This document shows positions 8,398 through 10,177 of a stretch of DNA of 10,177 nucleotides, one piece after another. Source of the DNA: Gonapodya sp. JEL0774 (lineage: Eukaryota; Monoblepharomycota; Monoblepharidomycetes; Monoblepharidales; Gonapodyaceae); NCBI GenBank assembly GCA_027604505.1, contig JADIIX010000060.1, positions 126,001 to 136,177 on the forward strand, written 5' to 3'. The notes below the pieces were generated by a model. That model was not told where the DNA came from. It worked only from the letters and a program-made list of their open reading frames with translations, and did not search any database. Both the position numbers and the translations under genes were made by a program. Numbering within the stretch: the first letter of the stretch is position 1; each line of letters begins with the position of its first letter.

Positions 8398-9914
8398 TTA
8401 ATGCAACATATCGGTGACTACTTTTCGCCCGATAACCGTCCCCTTCTCAAGCTCCTCGAAGATATGTGATACGTCCGATAACTTGCATGGGGACGTCACA
8501 GGGTCCACCTTCCCTTGCGAGACGAATTCAAGACATTTGCGGGCATCCTTGATATGGGGGAGAATGGCATATACAGACTACGAGATATAGGAGAAAGAAC
8601 TATCCTTGCTTACCTCGACGGACCCTAGCGTACTACCAACAATGCGGAGATCGTTAACCATTATCATCATGGCTGGAATGGTAATGCTCTTCTCAATGAT
8701 ACCTGCGGAGACCACTTGTCTGATCACGCCCAAACGTGAACAAGCGGATGACAATGCTTACCAACGATGACAATGGATCCTCCAGCGCGCATGCACATGA
8801 TGGACGCTTCCACTGCACTCGGGGCAGTTGTGACGATGATGTTAGCCGCAAGCCCACCTTCAGTCAGAGCCATTACCTTGATGAAAAGGATAACATTAAG
8901 ATCATCTGGTGTGCAATTCAGTCACAGCAGCCACCCACCTGCTCGGCGATCTTGGCTCCGGCAATTTTTGCATTCACCACGGCATCTGCACCAACCCGAG
9001 AGGCTTCAGCGAGCTTACTGTCGTCAACGTCGATTGCGAGCACCTGTCCACAAATAGTTTCGTTGAGGTACTACGTAATTTTTTATGCTCGTAACGATTG
9101 CCCACCTTATATCCTTCTGCCTTTGCAACTTGAACGCCAATTAACCCCAACCCTCCTGCACCAGAGAATCCGATCCACGATCCCTTGGGAGCCTTTGCAC
9201 GTCGAATTGCACCAGTGACAGTGACTCCTGCACAGCCACAAGGACCAGCTTTCTCATAGCCGACATTGTCCGGAATAGCAACGATGGTAGAGGGGTTCGA
9301 TATCATGTATTCAGCGCTGAGCATGGGAGATGGAGTGATGAGAACGTCAGTTTACGGGCGACGAAACAAGAAATACACAAACGTACTATGAGCCCCAGAT
9401 ATTTCCAGCGTGCATTTTGCGGACCGCGCACTGCAGTGGGAGATCTGTGGTACAATAATAGCAATCGCCACACGAGCCAGCATACATTGGAGCAGCCACC
9501 TGTTTCAATGGAGGAGCTTGTAAGATGACCTCGTTTGTGCACTGATGAACAACATCAATTCGGCTACTCACCCTGTCGCCCACTTTCCACCCCTTCACAG
9601 CACTTCCTACCTGTGCGATCGTACCAGCACCTTCATGCCCAAGAATGTGAGGCAAGGGCATGCCAGGGAATCCAATTCGAGCGAAAAATTCATCGGTGTG
9701 ACACACCCCCGTCGCCTCAACTTTCACAAGAACGTCGTTGGGTCCGCAGGTGGGGACGGGGACTTCTTCGACGGCCATAGGTTTGCCGATCTCGCGGAGC
9801 ACGAGAGCTTTCATTGTCTGAGAGAATATATATGCAGTTGTAGACAGGGAGAGGAGTCAGGGACAGGAGTGATGTTGCTCTGGATTTGAGGGATCGTACC
9901 TGTGGGATCGTCAT
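8398..9914 (-). CDS. Zinc-dependent alcohol dehydrogenase, copy B (NAD-type, MDR family)
   Basis: Same predicted reaction as copy A. Exons (5'->3'): 9914-9900, 9817-9572, 9499-9387, 9316-9106, 9043-8939, 8876-8762, 8702-8614, 8547-8398; 347 residues. Every exon has the same length and phase as in copy A, while intron lengths differ (59-82 nt here, 59-84 nt in A) and their sequences are largely unrelated. Zinc ligands Cys44, His66, Glu67, Cys153 and Cys97/100/103/111, the GAGGLG motif and Asp200 are all present, so the enzyme should be active. By my hand count, 61 of 347 residues differ from copy A, 12 of them in the 29 residues of exon 7. A TATA-like element lies about 60 nt upstream. The first exon codes only MTIPQ. 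Substrate range is not deducible; primary alcohols are the family norm. Confidence 0.96.
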
Positions 9915-10177
9915 TGCTCCAAAACGTTCTGGCAGATCTTCGAGTACCGGTAATCAAAGTGAAGGAAGTGAAGATATATGGGAGGGCCATGGGAGACCCG
10001 CAGATTCGGGCCAGGTCGAGCCGCCAGGGATAAGGAATACATTTGGCCGAGTCAGTCCATCAATGGCTCCCCCAGGTACACACCGTTCACCAAACCTTTA
10101 CTTAACCCTTTCCCCCCGCACTAATTGACCTCACTTAAGTGAGGGTTTTAGAAAATATTCCTGACGCCCAACCACAC
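9915..10177 (-). promoter_or_regulatory. ADH-B upstream (promoter) region
   Basis: This 263-nt stretch precedes ADH-B and runs to the window edge. A TATA-like CATATATCTT lies at 9971-9980, about 60 nt before the ATG, a usual distance for a short fungal leader. Further up are a C-rich run and a long palindrome at 10121-10151. No coding sequence is recognisable here. Confidence 0.55.
10121..10151. promoter_or_regulatory. Imperfect palindrome upstream of ADH-B, with a perfect 16-bp core
   Basis: The core CCTCACTTAAGTGAGG (10129-10144) is its own reverse complement. The symmetry continues imperfectly outwards to CTAA on the left and TTAG on the right. It lies about 215 nt before the ADH-B start codon, which suits a binding site for a dimeric regulator. 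A transposon-end remnant is a possible alternative, but no element is visible. Confidence 0.5.

Larger units (their letters stand above)
6310..9914 (-). repeat. Head-to-tail tandem duplication of the ADH gene
   Basis: The two ADH genes are in the same orientation and share all seven intron positions and phases, which shows duplication of an already intron-bearing gene. Coding exons align without a gap; introns have diverged except for the last dozen or so bases of intron 7 (CCCCCATATCAAG in both). The flanking sequences are not similar, so the duplication is not very recent. Confidence 0.9.

Overview
The window reads as nuclear DNA of a filamentous fungus, most likely a basidiomycete of the mushroom-forming group. 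Protein similarity only becomes continuous after removing many short GT..AG introns (47 to 154 nt, one of 269 nt) whose phases all match. Genes are closely packed and all recognisable ones are on the minus strand, so the layout is best read from right to left.

Right part (about 6310-10177): a head-to-tail tandem pair of zinc-dependent, NAD-type medium-chain alcohol dehydrogenase genes. ADH-B is at 8398-9914 and ADH-A at 6310-7850. Each has 8 exons, including a 15-nt first coding exon, and each encodes 347 residues. All seven intron positions and phases are the same in both, and I count 286 of 347 identical residues (about 82%). All zinc ligands and the Rossmann motif are intact in both. Both promoter regions are in the window, with a TATA-like element for each gene and a palindrome upstream of ADH-B.

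Centre and left (464-6200): one large gene, modelled here as 16 exons and about 1388 residues. It starts only 109 nt after the ADH-A stop codon. Its N-terminal two thirds are acidic, proline-rich or of no recognised family. Its C-terminal part is an XPF/ERCC4-like module with degenerate catalytic residues followed by a helix-hairpin-helix-like segment. This architecture and length resemble the SHOC1/ZIP2 family of meiotic crossover proteins. That identification is inference from motif layout and was not confirmed by a search.

Left edge (1-463): nothing firmly assigned. There is a possible exon with a good splice donor on the minus strand, perhaps the start of the next gene.

The dehydrogenases and the putative meiotic protein have no evident shared pathway. 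No mobile element, CRISPR array, rRNA or tRNA was seen. I found no convincing new multi-gene system. The points most worth following up are the catalytically degenerate XPF-like protein and the uneven divergence between the two dehydrogenase copies.
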